A DNA stretch of 64,000 bases from Helianthus annuus (taxonomy: Eukaryota > Streptophyta > Magnoliopsida > Asterales > Asteraceae): NCBI RefSeq assembly GCF_002127325.2, contig NC_035433.2, forward strand, positions 79,178,079-79,242,078. Direction: 5' to 3'. Both the position numbers and the translations under genes were made by a program. Below are positions 15,344-28,737 of this stretch, in pieces. The notes beneath the pieces were generated by a model that ran no database searches, was not told the DNA's origin, and worked only from the letters and a program-made list of their open reading frames with translations. The first letter of the stretch is position 1; every line of letters starts with the position of its first letter.

Positions 15344-15348
15344 CTTAT
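15344..15348. repeat. Target-site duplication of X (CTTAT)
   Basis: CTTAT at 15344-15348 is repeated at 26162-26166, directly outside the X LTRs. Confidence 0.97.
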
Positions 15349-16066
15349 TGTTTTGGTCAAAAATCACACAAGGATAATGTAACCAAACTTTATGTAAACG
15401 GGGTATGATGCTTGGTTAGCTATGAAAGTAAAGGATCACTTCTGTGATAAAGATACAAAGACACAATGATTTATACGAGGAAAAAGCCCTTGATCAATGT
15501 ATGATCTCCGGCATAAAAAACCTCGGGTGATGGCAACTACCGATCACCAACTTCAATATAATAAAATGTAGTTACAACTTCGGATGATAATGAGCTGAGT
15601 ACAAGGATCACTGAGTGTCTAAGTGTTCGAGAGTTGTGTCGTATGTTGTGTGTTCTCTTCCGAATGAGGAAGATGGGTATTTATACGTGTGTGGGTGACC
15701 TATTTTAGGTAAAAATGACTAAATATCAGCTCATTACCCCTTTAGAAATAAAGATAATCTAGCCTAAATTGTTGCCCATGAATCAAGCCTAGTTTCCATA
15801 TCCGGCACAACGTTTATCTTCAATTCAGCTCTTGCCATATTTGTGAAAGCGCGTCCCTGGATCATGATATGTAGGGCATATCCTGCTAGATGTTCCTGCA
15901 AAATAATATTGTAGTAATCGAAAGTGACCGTTAGTATAAGGATCACCTCAATGTCCCATGATCCTGATCCTGAGGTCCGGCTGAGGATCACTGCCTGCCA
16001 AAGAAATAAGGATCACTGGTTAGGATCACGTATAAGGATCATTTATAGTAAAATCCAGCCCCAACA
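15349..16066 (-). repeat. 3' LTR of X (718 bp)
   Basis: On the plus strand it reads TGTTTTGGTC to CAGCCCCAACA. It is identical to the copy at 25444-26161. The TATA box (TATAAATA on the minus strand) is at 15678-15685. No gene of its own. Confidence 0.97.
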
Positions 16067-16083
16067 ATTGCCCCCAAAATATC
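16067..16083 (-). other. Polypurine tract of X
   Basis: The minus strand reads ATATTTTGGGGGCAATT directly before the 3' LTR, matching the tract of Y. It primes plus-strand synthesis. Confidence 0.85.
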
Positions 16084-16186
16084 AGGAGTTAATTGTAAAT
16101 AGATGAGTTATATTTTGTTTTGAGCTTATCTCTAACGAGCGACTCCGGGTTACTAGCCGTTACATATGGACTAGCCGTTGTGATAT

Positions 16187-16230
16187 TTACGTCACTGATG
16201 TGACGATCCCTGCAAATCATCATTATAAAT
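16187..16230 (+). promoter_or_regulatory. Probable promoter of the X antisense gene
   Basis: A TATAAAT box at 16224-16230 lies about 150 bp before the gene's ATG. TTACGTCA at 16187-16194 and TGACG at 16201 are bZIP-type motifs about 30 bp upstream of the box. Y has TGACGTCA and TATAAAT with the same spacing before its copy. The 16084-16376 stretch contains nothing else I recognise. Confidence 0.6.
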
Positions 16231-16376
16231 AGGAGATAGGGTTAGGATCATTTTGTATTTAAATTCGAAGTATCTCCCTTTATAACCATCATTGAAGACT
16301 CTTGATCAGGTATCATCTTCTTCTTTCTCTTCTTTGCTCTGTTCTTTCGTGCTTTTACTCTGTTTTTTGTTCAAAT

Positions 16377-17988
16377 ATGCTGCTCCGTAATTCTCCGCAC
16401 AAGAGTCCCAAGAAGGAGAGTCCCTTAAAGAGCCAGGGAATTATCAAGGATTCTCTCGTGGAGAGATGCTGCTTTACTGATGTCCACATAGACAAGATTC
16501 GCCATTGTTTCCCAGCGAATGTTGTTTTCAAACCCTTTGATCCTACTGCTTTGAGTGATCTTGTCTCAGATGTCTGGGTGGCTTTTCCTGCTACTCCCTT
16601 CCTCATTGGGTATTCATATCCTTTTCCGATGTTCACCCAATCTTTCTTTTCTCTTACCGGCATCTCATATATCCAAGCTATGCCGATGGTCTGGAGGGTT
16701 CTATATACCTTCGAGAGGATCATCGAGCAAGAAGGGATTGATCTGGGGATGGCAGAGCTGGCCGAGCTCTATGATCTCACTACGTTTGGTTCCCACCGGT
16801 ATCTGCTGAAACGGAAAGCTGGAGAGGATCACCCTATTTTCAAAGTGACCAAGAATGATACCAACTGGAAACGTCGATTTTTCTTTGTTAAGAGGGATTC
16901 CATCCCGGATGGGAAGGATCTGCCCAAGGAATGGGCCACTCATGGTAGGATAGAGGATCCTCGAAGGATCACTATCAGTTCTGTCTCATATGATGAGGAT
17001 CACTGATGTCTTTTCTTTTTTTGTCTTTTTATGCAGCTATCTCCGTTGCTCACTTAAAGTTGACCCCTGCTGCCAAAGAGAGAGTGTTAGCTTTCAAGAA
17101 GCTTGATCCTGAAGTTCGAAGCTTCCAGATTATTATCCAAGACTCTCAAGAGATATCCTCTGCGTCTGTCACAATGTCAAGTAAGTATCCTATAAAAAAT
17201 AAGTTTTATGTGAAAGTATTTAATTTAACAAGGAGACTTATCTTGTTTTTTGAATTGTGTAGGTGCTGGAAAATCTGCCAGGTCTGTTAAATCTGCCTCC
17301 ATGTTTGGGATAAGTGACCTTGCCAATGTCACGTCTTCTAAGAAGAAGAAGGCTCCTGCTGCCAGCCCTTCAGTCTCAGCCCCTAAAGCACCTGCCCGAG
17401 GCAAAGGGAAAAAGAGGAAGGCTTCAGATGACCTTCAAGGATTTCCTCTTCTCCGTCAGCAATTCCTTGACTATTTTGATGAGGTTAGGATCACTGCCCC
17501 TGTTAATTGTCTTCGACAAGTCCGAGGATCACATGTGTCTGATGTTGCTTTCCTGTTGTCTTCTTTAGAAATTCTCCGAAATGGAGACTTACGTCAATCA
17601 GGTTGAGGATCAGGATCGTCAAATTGCTGACCTTCAACAGACGTGTGGGCTGAAGGATCTTAAGATTGCCGATCTTGAGAAGGAGATCCGGGCAGTCAAA
17701 GATGAGGCTGTTAAAGCGTTGATCAAGTTTGATTATGAGAAGCATGACATTACCCAAGACGCTAAGGTCTCTGCTGCGGTAACCATGTACAAGATACAAC
17801 TGCAGATGGCTACGGAGGCTCAGGATCCTTCCTTTGACAGGAGCACATGGGATGTTGAAGGTTGGAAGGCAAGGCTAGCAGAGTTGGAAGATGACGATGA
17901 TGCTGAGGATATCCCAATGCTGGAGGGAGGTGATGTTGAGAAGGATCAAGGTGGAGATGCTGGTGGTGATGAAGCAGCGAAGGTGTAG
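16377..17988 (+). CDS. Antisense extra gene of X, four exons, 450 residues
   Basis: Runs opposite to X's gag-pol. The proposed exons are 16377-16944, 17037-17180, 17263-17483 and 17569-17988, with introns of 92, 82 and 85 bp: GTAGGA..GCAG (phase 1), GTAAGT..GTAG (phase 1) and GTTAGG..TTAG (phase 0). Joined coding length is 1353 nt, exactly that of the Y copy. Exon 1 starts MLLRNSPHK and has a conserved globular part with LIGYSYPFP and NWKRRFFFV blocks, reminiscent of the plant 'putative gypsy-type transposon' domain. Exon 3 is Lys-rich and could be a nuclear signal; exon 4 is a probable coiled coil with an acidic tail. The molecular role is unknown. The first junction is inferred from phase and from Y. 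Confidence 0.75.
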
Positions 17989-18761
17989 GCTGCATGATTG
18001 GGCGATGATGGATATTGTTGACTAGGCCGGAGCCCAATTTTTTTTTTAGGTTTGTTTGTGGTTGTGGTATTTGGAACAATTTATGGTCTGTAACTTAAAC
18101 AACAGTTTCTTAGGGTTAAGGATCCTGGATCCTTTTAGACAATAGGTAGGATTACACATGGTGGAGGGATCCTCTGTTTGGGGGATGAAGCCTTTGTGAT
18201 CCTGCCGCTTTTACTTTCCTGCAAAAATGCTAAGACCGCATAGACAATGGACACCCTTTGCCAACCCATGTGGACGGGCCACGTTTTGCTGGTAGAAATG
18301 TGGGTTGGCAATTTTGACAACTTTTTTGAAAGGATTAATGATCCTTTGGTTTAATAATATAACTTTAATCTTTCTGGCTTATCTTGTGTTGTTATCCTTC
18401 AATAATCCTCTTATTTCTCAATTGCTCTATTTGTTAAAATAATAAGAGTTGAAAAAGTGTTTAATAAACTTAGGATATGATCCTAGATCAAATATCCTCA
18501 CATTCAAAGAATTTTTAGTTCAAGGATTATAGGTTCGGTTGTCAAAGTGTAAGGGTTGGTTAGGATAAAGAGTATAATCAAAAATAGTTGAGGATCATAC
18601 CTGAGGATCCAAGTTAGGATCCTAACCTTTAATCTGAATCACCATAGGTAAAACTTTAATGGATAATAAGGATTAAGGATCCTTAATTGTTTAACTTCGA
18701 AAACCTGAAAAAATGGAATACAACTTGGGACTAAGCCAATATAAAGGATAAGTTAGTAACT
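17989..18761 (+). other. Downstream region of the X antisense gene, with conserved hairpin
   Basis: No gene here. TTGCCAACCCA at 18258-18268 pairs perfectly with TGGGTTGGCAA at 18301-18311, and a smaller stem (GTGG/CCAC) lies in the loop. Y keeps the same arms at 26533-26543 and 26576-26586. It may be a 3'-end or RNA-processing signal for the antisense transcript or for the genomic RNA. The flanking DNA is AT-rich with scattered GGATC words. Confidence 0.65.
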
Positions 18762-18990
18762 GGGGACAAGCCCAAAGGATAACTGAGAATGATCTCAGAG
18801 GATCACTGGGGACAAGCCCAAAGGATAACTGGGGATGATCCCGGAGGATCACTGGGGACAAGCCCAAAGGATAACTAGGGATGGTCCCGGAGGATCACTG
18901 GGGACAAGCCCAAAGGATAACTGGGGATGGTCCCGGAGGATCACTGGGGACAAGCCCAAAGGATAACTGGGGACAAGCCCAAAGGATCGT
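18762..18990. repeat. 23/46-bp tandem array of X
   Basis: Ten 23-bp monomers. Two kinds alternate: one begins GGGGACAAGCCCAAAGG, the other GGGGATGATCCCGGAGG, giving a 46-bp higher unit repeated about four times; the last two monomers are both of the first kind. The second kind contains a dyad GGGA..TCCC, and in one copy it changes to GAGA..TCTC. Amplified tandem repeats at this place are a hallmark described for Retand-type elements. Confidence 0.93.
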
Positions 18991-19488
18991 ATGTAAACTG
19001 GAGTATGGCCCTTTCTGGCAACTATCCAAACTTAGTGACATGAAAATGTCAAAACCTTAGCTAACGTGAAAACGTTAGAAACCTTAGGAACGGATGTATG
19101 GTGCGTCCACCATTATACGTAGGATCCCAAGTATAGCCAGTACGATGAGGTCGCCAGCCCCGAAAATGGGTACTGATCCCAAAGACGTGAACTATATCAA
19201 GATCATCGTGCGCTGCTGGCGGAAACTGGGGATAATCCCAAGGATAACTGGGGTTGTACCCAAGGATCTGTGGTGCTTTTGGAGATCTTTGACGATTTGC
19301 TGAAGATACCTGAACTATCATAACTCAAACGATTCGTGAGAAGAGGATAAAGGATACGTGATCCTTATCCTTAGGTAAAAAATAGGAAAATATAATAGTT
19401 TCTAGGATAAGCATATTACCAGAATGAGGATCACCGGGATCCTTCAAGGATACTCTAATGTAAGGATCACATGTATGAAGGATCATGT
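18991..19488 (-). other. X region between tandem array and pol
   Basis: No gene. Aligns with Y's 14680-15190 in reverse orientation and holds two further degenerate 23-bp monomers near 19218-19265. Many GATCC words occur close to the pol end. Confidence 0.7.
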
Positions 19489-22794
<3,306 letters not shown>

Positions 22795-25365
22795 CTATTG
22801 CTCCCTTGGCTTCGAGGTTGGCTTCATGGATGAGGTATAGCAATCCTTAGCTTCTTGCTGGTCACTGTCGATCTTGATTATCCCCCATGGGCTAGGGAGC
22901 TTCACACATTGATGGTAGGTAGATGGAACTGCTTTCATGTCATGTATCCAAGGCCTGCCAAGGATAACGTTGCAACAAGATAAACAGTCAATAACACAAA
23001 ATTTTTGGTAATTATGTAATCCTTCCACGTAGATTGGGAGTTTGATGTCCCCCAGAGTTTTCTTCGTTTCTCCACTGAATCCTACAAGCACGGAGGATCT
23101 TGGTGTGATGTCTGATTCTGGGATTCCCATCTTCTTCAAGACATCAAGCTGGATTATGTTCACTGAGCTCCCTCCATCGATAAGGATCCTGCGGACAAAA
23201 TGGTTAGAGATAAAGAGAGTGATAACTAAACTATCATGATGAGGATCCTGGATGTTAATGCGATCATCCTCATCAAATGTTATCATCTTTCCTTCTGAAA
23301 CGCTTGAGGTTCTAATAGGCCTTTCTCCATTATCCATTTTTGATTCTTTTGCATGTCTTTTGGCCGCTGAGAAGGATGTTCCACAAATGTCTGATCCTCC
23401 GGATATGAAGTTAATCACTTGTGCGTTTGCCGGAGGTGCTGGAGCCTTTTCAGGGATCCTTTCAGGATCCTGGGTCCTTTGCTTTTTTCTTCCCAACAAT
23501 TCCTTTAGATGCCCCTTGCTTAGCAGGTATCCAATTTCTTTTCTTAAGGCTATGCAATCTTCAGTTAGATGCCCGAAATCCTCATGATATGCACACCATT
23601 TGGACTTGTCTTTAGTCCCGGATGGTTTATCATTCTTCCTGGGCCACCTAGCCTTTTCACCTAGATTCTGCATTGCAAGGATTAGTTCATGATTATCAAC
23701 GGAAAAACAATATTCTGAGATTGGAGGATATTCTTCATCATCCTCTTCTTGGTCGACAGCATGCACATTCTTGTTCTCGTTTCTATGGTAGGATTTGAAT
23801 TTGTTGTTTTTGAAGGAGGATCCTTGCTTATCTTGTTTTGAGGATCCTACTTGTCTCTCCTGGATCCTCTTGTCATCCTCTAGCCGGATAAACCTGAGTG
23901 CTCGAGTTCTTACTTCATCTAAATTCCTGCAAGGTGTCATAACAAGATCATCATAGAATAATGAATCCTTAAGAAGTCCCATTTTGAAGGCTTCAACAGC
24001 CGTAGCCATATCCAAGTTGGGAATATCCAAGGATTCTTTACTAAATTTAGTTATATAATCCCTTAATGATTCATTATTATTTTGAGTTATCCTGTACAAA
24101 TCACTGGTTAATTTTTCAAATTTTCTACTACAAGAGAATTGGTTATTGAATAAATTAACTAAATTAGCAAATGAAGTAATAGAGTAAGGGGGAAGACTTA
24201 GCAGCCATTTAAGGGCTGATCCAGTAAGAGTAGATCCAAATCCTTTGCATAGGCATGCTTCCTTCAATTTTTCTGGGATAGGATTGATCTCCATCCTTTC
24301 CCTGTATTGTGCTATATGCTCCTCTGGATCCGTTGTGCCGTCATACAACTTCATGGTAGGGATATGGAACCTTTTGGGTACCTCTGCATCACAGATTGGT
24401 GGTGCAAAGCGAGATACCTTGTGGCTCCCATCTGCAATCTCTGGGATAGGCTTGACTACCCCTGGAACACTTGAGATCATGTCCTTTAGTTTCTGTAGTT
24501 CCCAGGCCATAACATGATTGGTACCTGTATCCTGCATGAATCCAAGGTTAGTAGTAGGATAATTATTTAAAGTGTTACCTCCCATTGGGTTCAAGTTAGG
24601 GAATCCATATTGCTGGGATTCTGGAACAACGGAGGGACCAGTGGAAGCAATGGTCTGCATTGGAATGAAGTCCCCTTGATGGACATCTAGACTCCCTGTT
24701 TGCAAACTTTTTAGGGATCCTGGCATCTGTAAGGATCCTGGTATCTGGGATGATCCTGGAACGAAGGAGGATCCTTGAACCTGGGATGATCCTGGAATAA
24801 AGGAGGATCCTTGGCCCTGGAATGATCCTGGGATAAAGTAGGATCCTTGAAACTGTTGTGCCCCCGGGTAGGCTCCCGGATTCATGAAGGATCCCATATA
24901 TTGAGGATAGGATCCTGCTGGCTGAAAATACGAGCTCGATGTCTGAGTCATTGCTGCTGACTTGAGATGTAATCCTCTCGTCTCCCCTGTGATCTGTACG
25001 TCTGGGATCCCTGATGGCTGAGAGGTGACCATTGGAGTCTCAAAACTCAAGGATTTTGGCATCAGTGGGGAATGATCCTCTGTCGCTTTCTTTTGTCTTT
25101 TGAGATCTCCAATCTCCCTGAGGATCCTGTCATTAGTTTCATCCTGCCGCTGCATACGATCCTTCATCTGCAAAATTAAAGCAAACACATCACTAGTACT
25201 GGGAATAGAAGAATTTATAGCAGAAGAAGATGGAGGTTTAGAGAAAGAAGGGGTTGGTCTCTTCTCAGCATTTCTCTGGGATCCTGCCGGTGGAGGAGGT
25301 AGAGTGGTTTGTGCTGAGGTGACTGCAGACATCGCTGTGGAGGTGTTCTTCAATGATGAAGCCAT
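22795..25365 (-). CDS. X gag-pro polyprotein, 856 residues
   Basis: Start chosen at ATG 25365 (MASSLKNTS), as in W and Y; the frame also reads back through the primer site into the LTR, but that part cannot be coding in genomic RNA. In order: proline-rich N-terminus, short coiled coil (about 65-100), Gly/Ser repeat region with FIPGSSQVQ-like units (about 190-230), plant retrotransposon gag domain (about 370-490), basic linker, knuckle C591-H594-H599-C604 (CAYHEDFGHLTEDC), and aspartic protease with D730 in LIDGGSSVN. The protease replaces the usual D-S/T-G by D-G-G, as in other Tat elements. Having protease on the gag side of the stop means it is made at Gag level. No stops or shifts. Confidence 0.94.
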   Translation of the reverse strand: MASSLKNTSTAMSAVTSAQTTLPPPPAGSQRNAEKRPTPSFSKPPSSSAINSSIPSTSDVFALILQMKDRMQRQDETNDRILREIGDLKRQKKATEDHSPLMPKSLSFETPMVTSQPSGIPDVQITGETRGLHLKSAAMTQTSSSYFQPAGSYPQYMGSFMNPGAYPGAQQFQGSYFIPGSFQGQGSSFIPGSSQVQGSSFVPGSSQIPGSLQMPGSLKSLQTGSLDVHQGDFIPMQTIASTGPSVVPESQQYGFPNLNPMGGNTLNNYPTTNLGFMQDTGTNHVMAWELQKLKDMISSVPGVVKPIPEIADGSHKVSRFAPPICDAEVPKRFHIPTMKLYDGTTDPEEHIAQYRERMEINPIPEKLKEACLCKGFGSTLTGSALKWLLSLPPYSITSFANLVNLFNNQFSCSRKFEKLTSDLYRITQNNNESLRDYITKFSKESLDIPNLDMATAVEAFKMGLLKDSLFYDDLVMTPCRNLDEVRTRALRFIRLEDDKRIQERQVGSSKQDKQGSSFKNNKFKSYHRNENKNVHAVDQEEDDEEYPPISEYCFSVDNHELILAMQNLGEKARWPRKNDKPSGTKDKSKWCAYHEDFGHLTEDCIALRKEIGYLLSKGHLKELLGRKKQRTQDPERIPEKAPAPPANAQVINFISGGSDICGTSFSAAKRHAKESKMDNGERPIRTSSVSEGKMITFDEDDRINIQDPHHDSLVITLFISNHFVRRILIDGGSSVNIIQLDVLKKMGIPESDITPRSSVLVGFSGETKKTLGDIKLPIYVEGLHNYQKFCVIDCLSCCNVILGRPWIHDMKAVPSTYHQCVKLPSPWGIIKIDSDQQEAKDCYTSSMKPTSKPREQ

Positions 25366-25422
25366 GCAACTCTTTGAAATGATTTCGAACAAAAGATTTT
25401 CTTTATGAATGAAGCACCAATT

Positions 25423-25440
25423 GCCCCACGGTGGGCGCCA
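25423..25440 (-). other. Primer binding site of X
   Basis: TGGCGCCCACCGTGGGGC on the minus strand, three bases inside the LTR edge at 25444; identical to W, Y and Z. Confidence 0.92.
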
Positions 25441-25443
25441 AAC

Positions 25444-26161
25444 TGTTTTGGTCAAAAATCACACAAGGATAATGTAACCAAACTTTATGTAAACGGGGTA
25501 TGATGCTTGGTTAGCTATGAAAGTAAAGGATCACTTCTGTGATAAAGATACAAAGACACAATGATTTATACGAGGAAAAAGCCCTTGATCAATGTATGAT
25601 CTCCGGCATAAAAAACCTCGGGTGATGGCAACTACCGATCACCAACTTCAATATAATAAAATGTAGTTACAACTTCGGATGATAATGAGCTGAGTACAAG
25701 GATCACTGAGTGTCTAAGTGTTCGAGAGTTGTGTCGTATGTTGTGTGTTCTCTTCCGAATGAGGAAGATGGGTATTTATACGTGTGTGGGTGACCTATTT
25801 TAGGTAAAAATGACTAAATATCAGCTCATTACCCCTTTAGAAATAAAGATAATCTAGCCTAAATTGTTGCCCATGAATCAAGCCTAGTTTCCATATCCGG
25901 CACAACGTTTATCTTCAATTCAGCTCTTGCCATATTTGTGAAAGCGCGTCCCTGGATCATGATATGTAGGGCATATCCTGCTAGATGTTCCTGCAAAATA
26001 ATATTGTAGTAATCGAAAGTGACCGTTAGTATAAGGATCACCTCAATGTCCCATGATCCTGATCCTGAGGTCCGGCTGAGGATCACTGCCTGCCAAAGAA
26101 ATAAGGATCACTGGTTAGGATCACGTATAAGGATCATTTATAGTAAAATCCAGCCCCAACA
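25444..26161 (-). repeat. 5' LTR of X (718 bp)
   Basis: Identical to 15349-16066 by direct reading. TATA box at 25773-25780 (minus strand TATAAATA). Starts TGTTGGGGCTGG on the minus strand; its beginning resembles the Y LTR but the two diverge strongly downstream. Confidence 0.97.
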
Positions 26162-26840
26162 CTTATTATCCATTAAAGTTTTCCTTGCGGTTATCCTGAT
26201 TAAAGGTTAGGATTCTAACTTGGGTCCTCAGGTATGGTCCTTAACTATTTTTGATTTCATTCATTATTCATTTGAATTACCCTTAGATCTAGACAACTGA
26301 ACCTATGATCCTTAAAATTAACTACTTTTTGGAAGTTTTCGACTATAGGATATTTGATCTTGGATCATATCCTAAATTTCTTAAGCATAATGTACTTAAC
26401 TTTTCTTACTCAGACAAGCATAAATCAAAAACAATTGAAAGAATAAAAGATATACAAGGATAACATCACAGGATAAGTTAAAAGTTAAAAGTTTTATTTA
26501 CTAAATATTTAACCCTTTCAAAGTTGTCAAAATTGCCAACCCACGTTTCTGCCAGCAAAACATGGCCCGTCCACATGGGTTGGCAAAGGGTGTCCAGTGT
26601 TTATGCGGTCATAGCATGCAGGTAATAAAAAGCGGCAGGATCACAATGGCTTCATCCCCCAAACAGAGGATCCCTCCACCACTTGCAATCCTACCTATTG
26701 TCTGAAGGATCCTGCATCCTTAATCCTAATACTATTGTTCAAAGTTACAGACCATAATTGTTTAAAAAACATCAACAACCACAAAAAAAATTGGGCTCCG
26801 GCTATGTCTAGAAGTTTCCTTCATCGCCCAATCCTGCAGC
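26162..26840 (+). other. Y 3' region resumed after X, with conserved hairpin
   Basis: Begins with the second CTTAT of X's target duplication. No gene. Aligns in reverse with X 17989-18760. It keeps the 11-bp inverted repeat TTGCCAACCCA (26533-26543) and TGGGTTGGCAA (26576-26586), with a loop of the same size as in X. Confidence 0.75.
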
Positions 26841-28441
26841 TCAAGCCTTCGCTGCACCATCACCACCAGCTCCACTTGCCTCTGCACCCTGATCCTTGCC
26901 AATATCACCACCCTCAAGCATCGGGACCTCCTCAGCCTCTTCATCATCCTCCAACTCTGCTAGCCTCGCCTTCCAGCCCTCAACGTCCCATGTGCTCTTG
27001 TCGAAGGCAGGATCCTGAGCCTCCGCAGCCATCTGCAACTGGATCTTATACATGGTTATTGCAGCAGAGACCTTGGCTTCCTGGGTGATATCATGCTTCT
27101 CATAATCAAAGTTGATCAGCATTTTGGCAGCATCATCCTTGGTAGCCCGGAGCTCCTTCTCAAGATCAGCAATCTTGAGATCCTTCAGCACACCCATTTG
27201 TTGGAAGTCAGCGATTTGGCGGTCTTGATCCTCAACGTGGCCAACATAAGTCTCTATTTCAGCAAATTTCTGCAAGGAAGACAAGGCATAACATCAGAAA
27301 CAAGTGATCCTGAAAACTGTCAGGATACACAAACAGGGGCAGTGATCCTTACCTCGTTGAAGTAATCCAGAAACTGTTGGCGGAGCAGGGGCAGACCTTG
27401 GAGATCCTCGGCTTCAGAGGCCTTTCTCTTCTTTCCTTTTCCCCTAATAGGTGCTTTAGGGGCTGACGCACTTGGGCTAGCAGGAGTCTTCTTCCTTGAG
27501 GATTTGACATTAGTAAGATCAGCAATACTGAACTTGGAAGCGGACTTAGAGGATTTTCCAGCACCTACACAACCAAAATAAGATAAGTATTCTAATTAAA
27601 CTTGAAAATCCTACATAGAGTTACTTTCTAAATGAGGATACTTACTTGACATTGTGACAGAGGCAGAGGATACTTCTTGGGAATCCTGGGTAGCAACCTG
27701 GAAAGTTCTTGTCTCCGGATCAAGCTTCTTGAAGGCCAAAAGTCTCTCTTTTGCAGCAGGTGTCAACTTCAGACGAGAGATGGAGATAGCTGCACAATAA
27801 ACAAGAAAATATCAGTGATCCTCATCCTAAGTAACAGGTCTTATGATGATCCTTTCAGGATCCTCTATCCTACCATGAGTAGCCCACTCTTTGGGCAGAT
27901 CCTTCCCATCAGGGATGGTATCTCTCCTAACAAAAAAGAACCGTCGCTTCCAGTTCGTGTCGTTCTTGGTAACTTTGAAGACAGGGTGATCCTCCCCAGC
28001 TTTTCGCTTAAACAAATAGCGATGGGATCCGAAAGTGGTAAGATCATACATCTCAGCCAGCTCCGCCATACCAAGGTCTATCCCCTCTTGTTCAATGATC
28101 CTCTCAAGGGTGTATAACACCCTCCAGATCATAGGCATAGCCTGGATATAGCAGATGCCGGTAAGAGAGAAAAAGGATTGAGTGAACTGTGGGAAAGGAT
28201 ACGAATATCCTATCAAGAACGGAGTAACCGGGAAAGCTACCCAAGTATCAGAAATAAAATCACTCAAAGCAGTGGGGGTAAAAGACTTGAAGAGAGTGTT
28301 CGCCGGAAAGCATTGACGGATTCTGTCGATCTGAGGATCGGTAAAATAGCACCTCTCGGTGGGAGAATCTTTGATGATCCCTTGACCCTTCAACGGGCTG
28401 TTCTTCTTAGGATCCTTATGCGGGGAGTTCCGGAGCAACAT
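26841..28441 (-). CDS. Antisense extra gene of Y, four exons, 450 residues
   Basis: Opposite in direction to Y's gag-pol. The proposed exons on the minus strand are 28441-27874, 27789-27646, 27564-27353 and 27269-26841; introns are 84, 81 and 83 bp with GTAGGA..GCAG, GTAAGT..GTAG and GTAAGG..GCAG. Exons 1 and 2 have the same lengths as in X (568 and 144). Exon 3 is 9 nt shorter and exon 4 is 9 nt longer, so the total is again 1353 nt. Over exon 1 I count about 27 changes in 189 residues against X, with no gap and no stop. Domain order is as in X: conserved N-terminal part, Lys-rich linker, coiled coil, acidic tail. Function unknown; conservation suggests it is or was made as protein. Confidence 0.75.
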
Positions 28442-28574
28442 CTTTATAGAAGAATGGAAAGAAGAAGAAAAACAGAGCAAAAGAGAAGAAGATGAATACC
28501 TGGTTGATCTTCTGAATAAGGTTATAAAGGGAGTTGCTTTGAATTTAAATGCATTCGATCCTATCCCTATTTCT

Positions 28575-28618
28575 ATTTATAATCATGATTGTGCAGGGCT
28601 GTCACCTCCATGACGTCA
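28575..28618 (-). promoter_or_regulatory. Probable promoter of the Y antisense gene
   Basis: On the minus strand a TATAAAT box (28575-28581) lies about 135 bp before the ATG at 28441, and TGACGTCA (28611-28618) lies 30 bp further upstream. The same two elements with the same spacing precede the X copy. The rest of 28442-28720 shows no other feature. Confidence 0.62.
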
Positions 28619-28720
28619 GACCGCAACGGATAGTTCCACCTTAACGGCTATATATCCGTTGAGTTAGTTATAGATAAGATTCAGCAAAATATAACTCATT
28701 TATATTACATAAATACTCCT

Positions 28721-28737
28721 TATATTTTGGGGGCAAT
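28721..28737 (+). other. Polypurine tract of Y
   Basis: TATATTTTGGGGGCAAT lies directly before the 3' LTR; the X tract is nearly the same. Confidence 0.85.

Noticed and set aside
15349..16066. Solo LTR inside Y
   Set aside because: It is the 3' LTR of X: the identical partner at 25444-26161 and the CTTAT duplication span the whole element.
16945..17006. Exon 1 of the antisense gene running on to its ORF stop
   Set aside because: X and Y lose protein similarity exactly at the shared GTAGGA donor, and the spliced form restores one frame.
18762..18990. CRISPR-like array
   Set aside because: Monomers are directly adjacent without unique spacers, the context is a plant retrotransposon and no cas genes exist.
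25366..25455. Extension of X gag upstream through the primer site into the LTR
   Set aside because: The frame is open by chance. W and Y start at MASSLKNTS, and the LTR part precedes or overlaps signals needed for priming.
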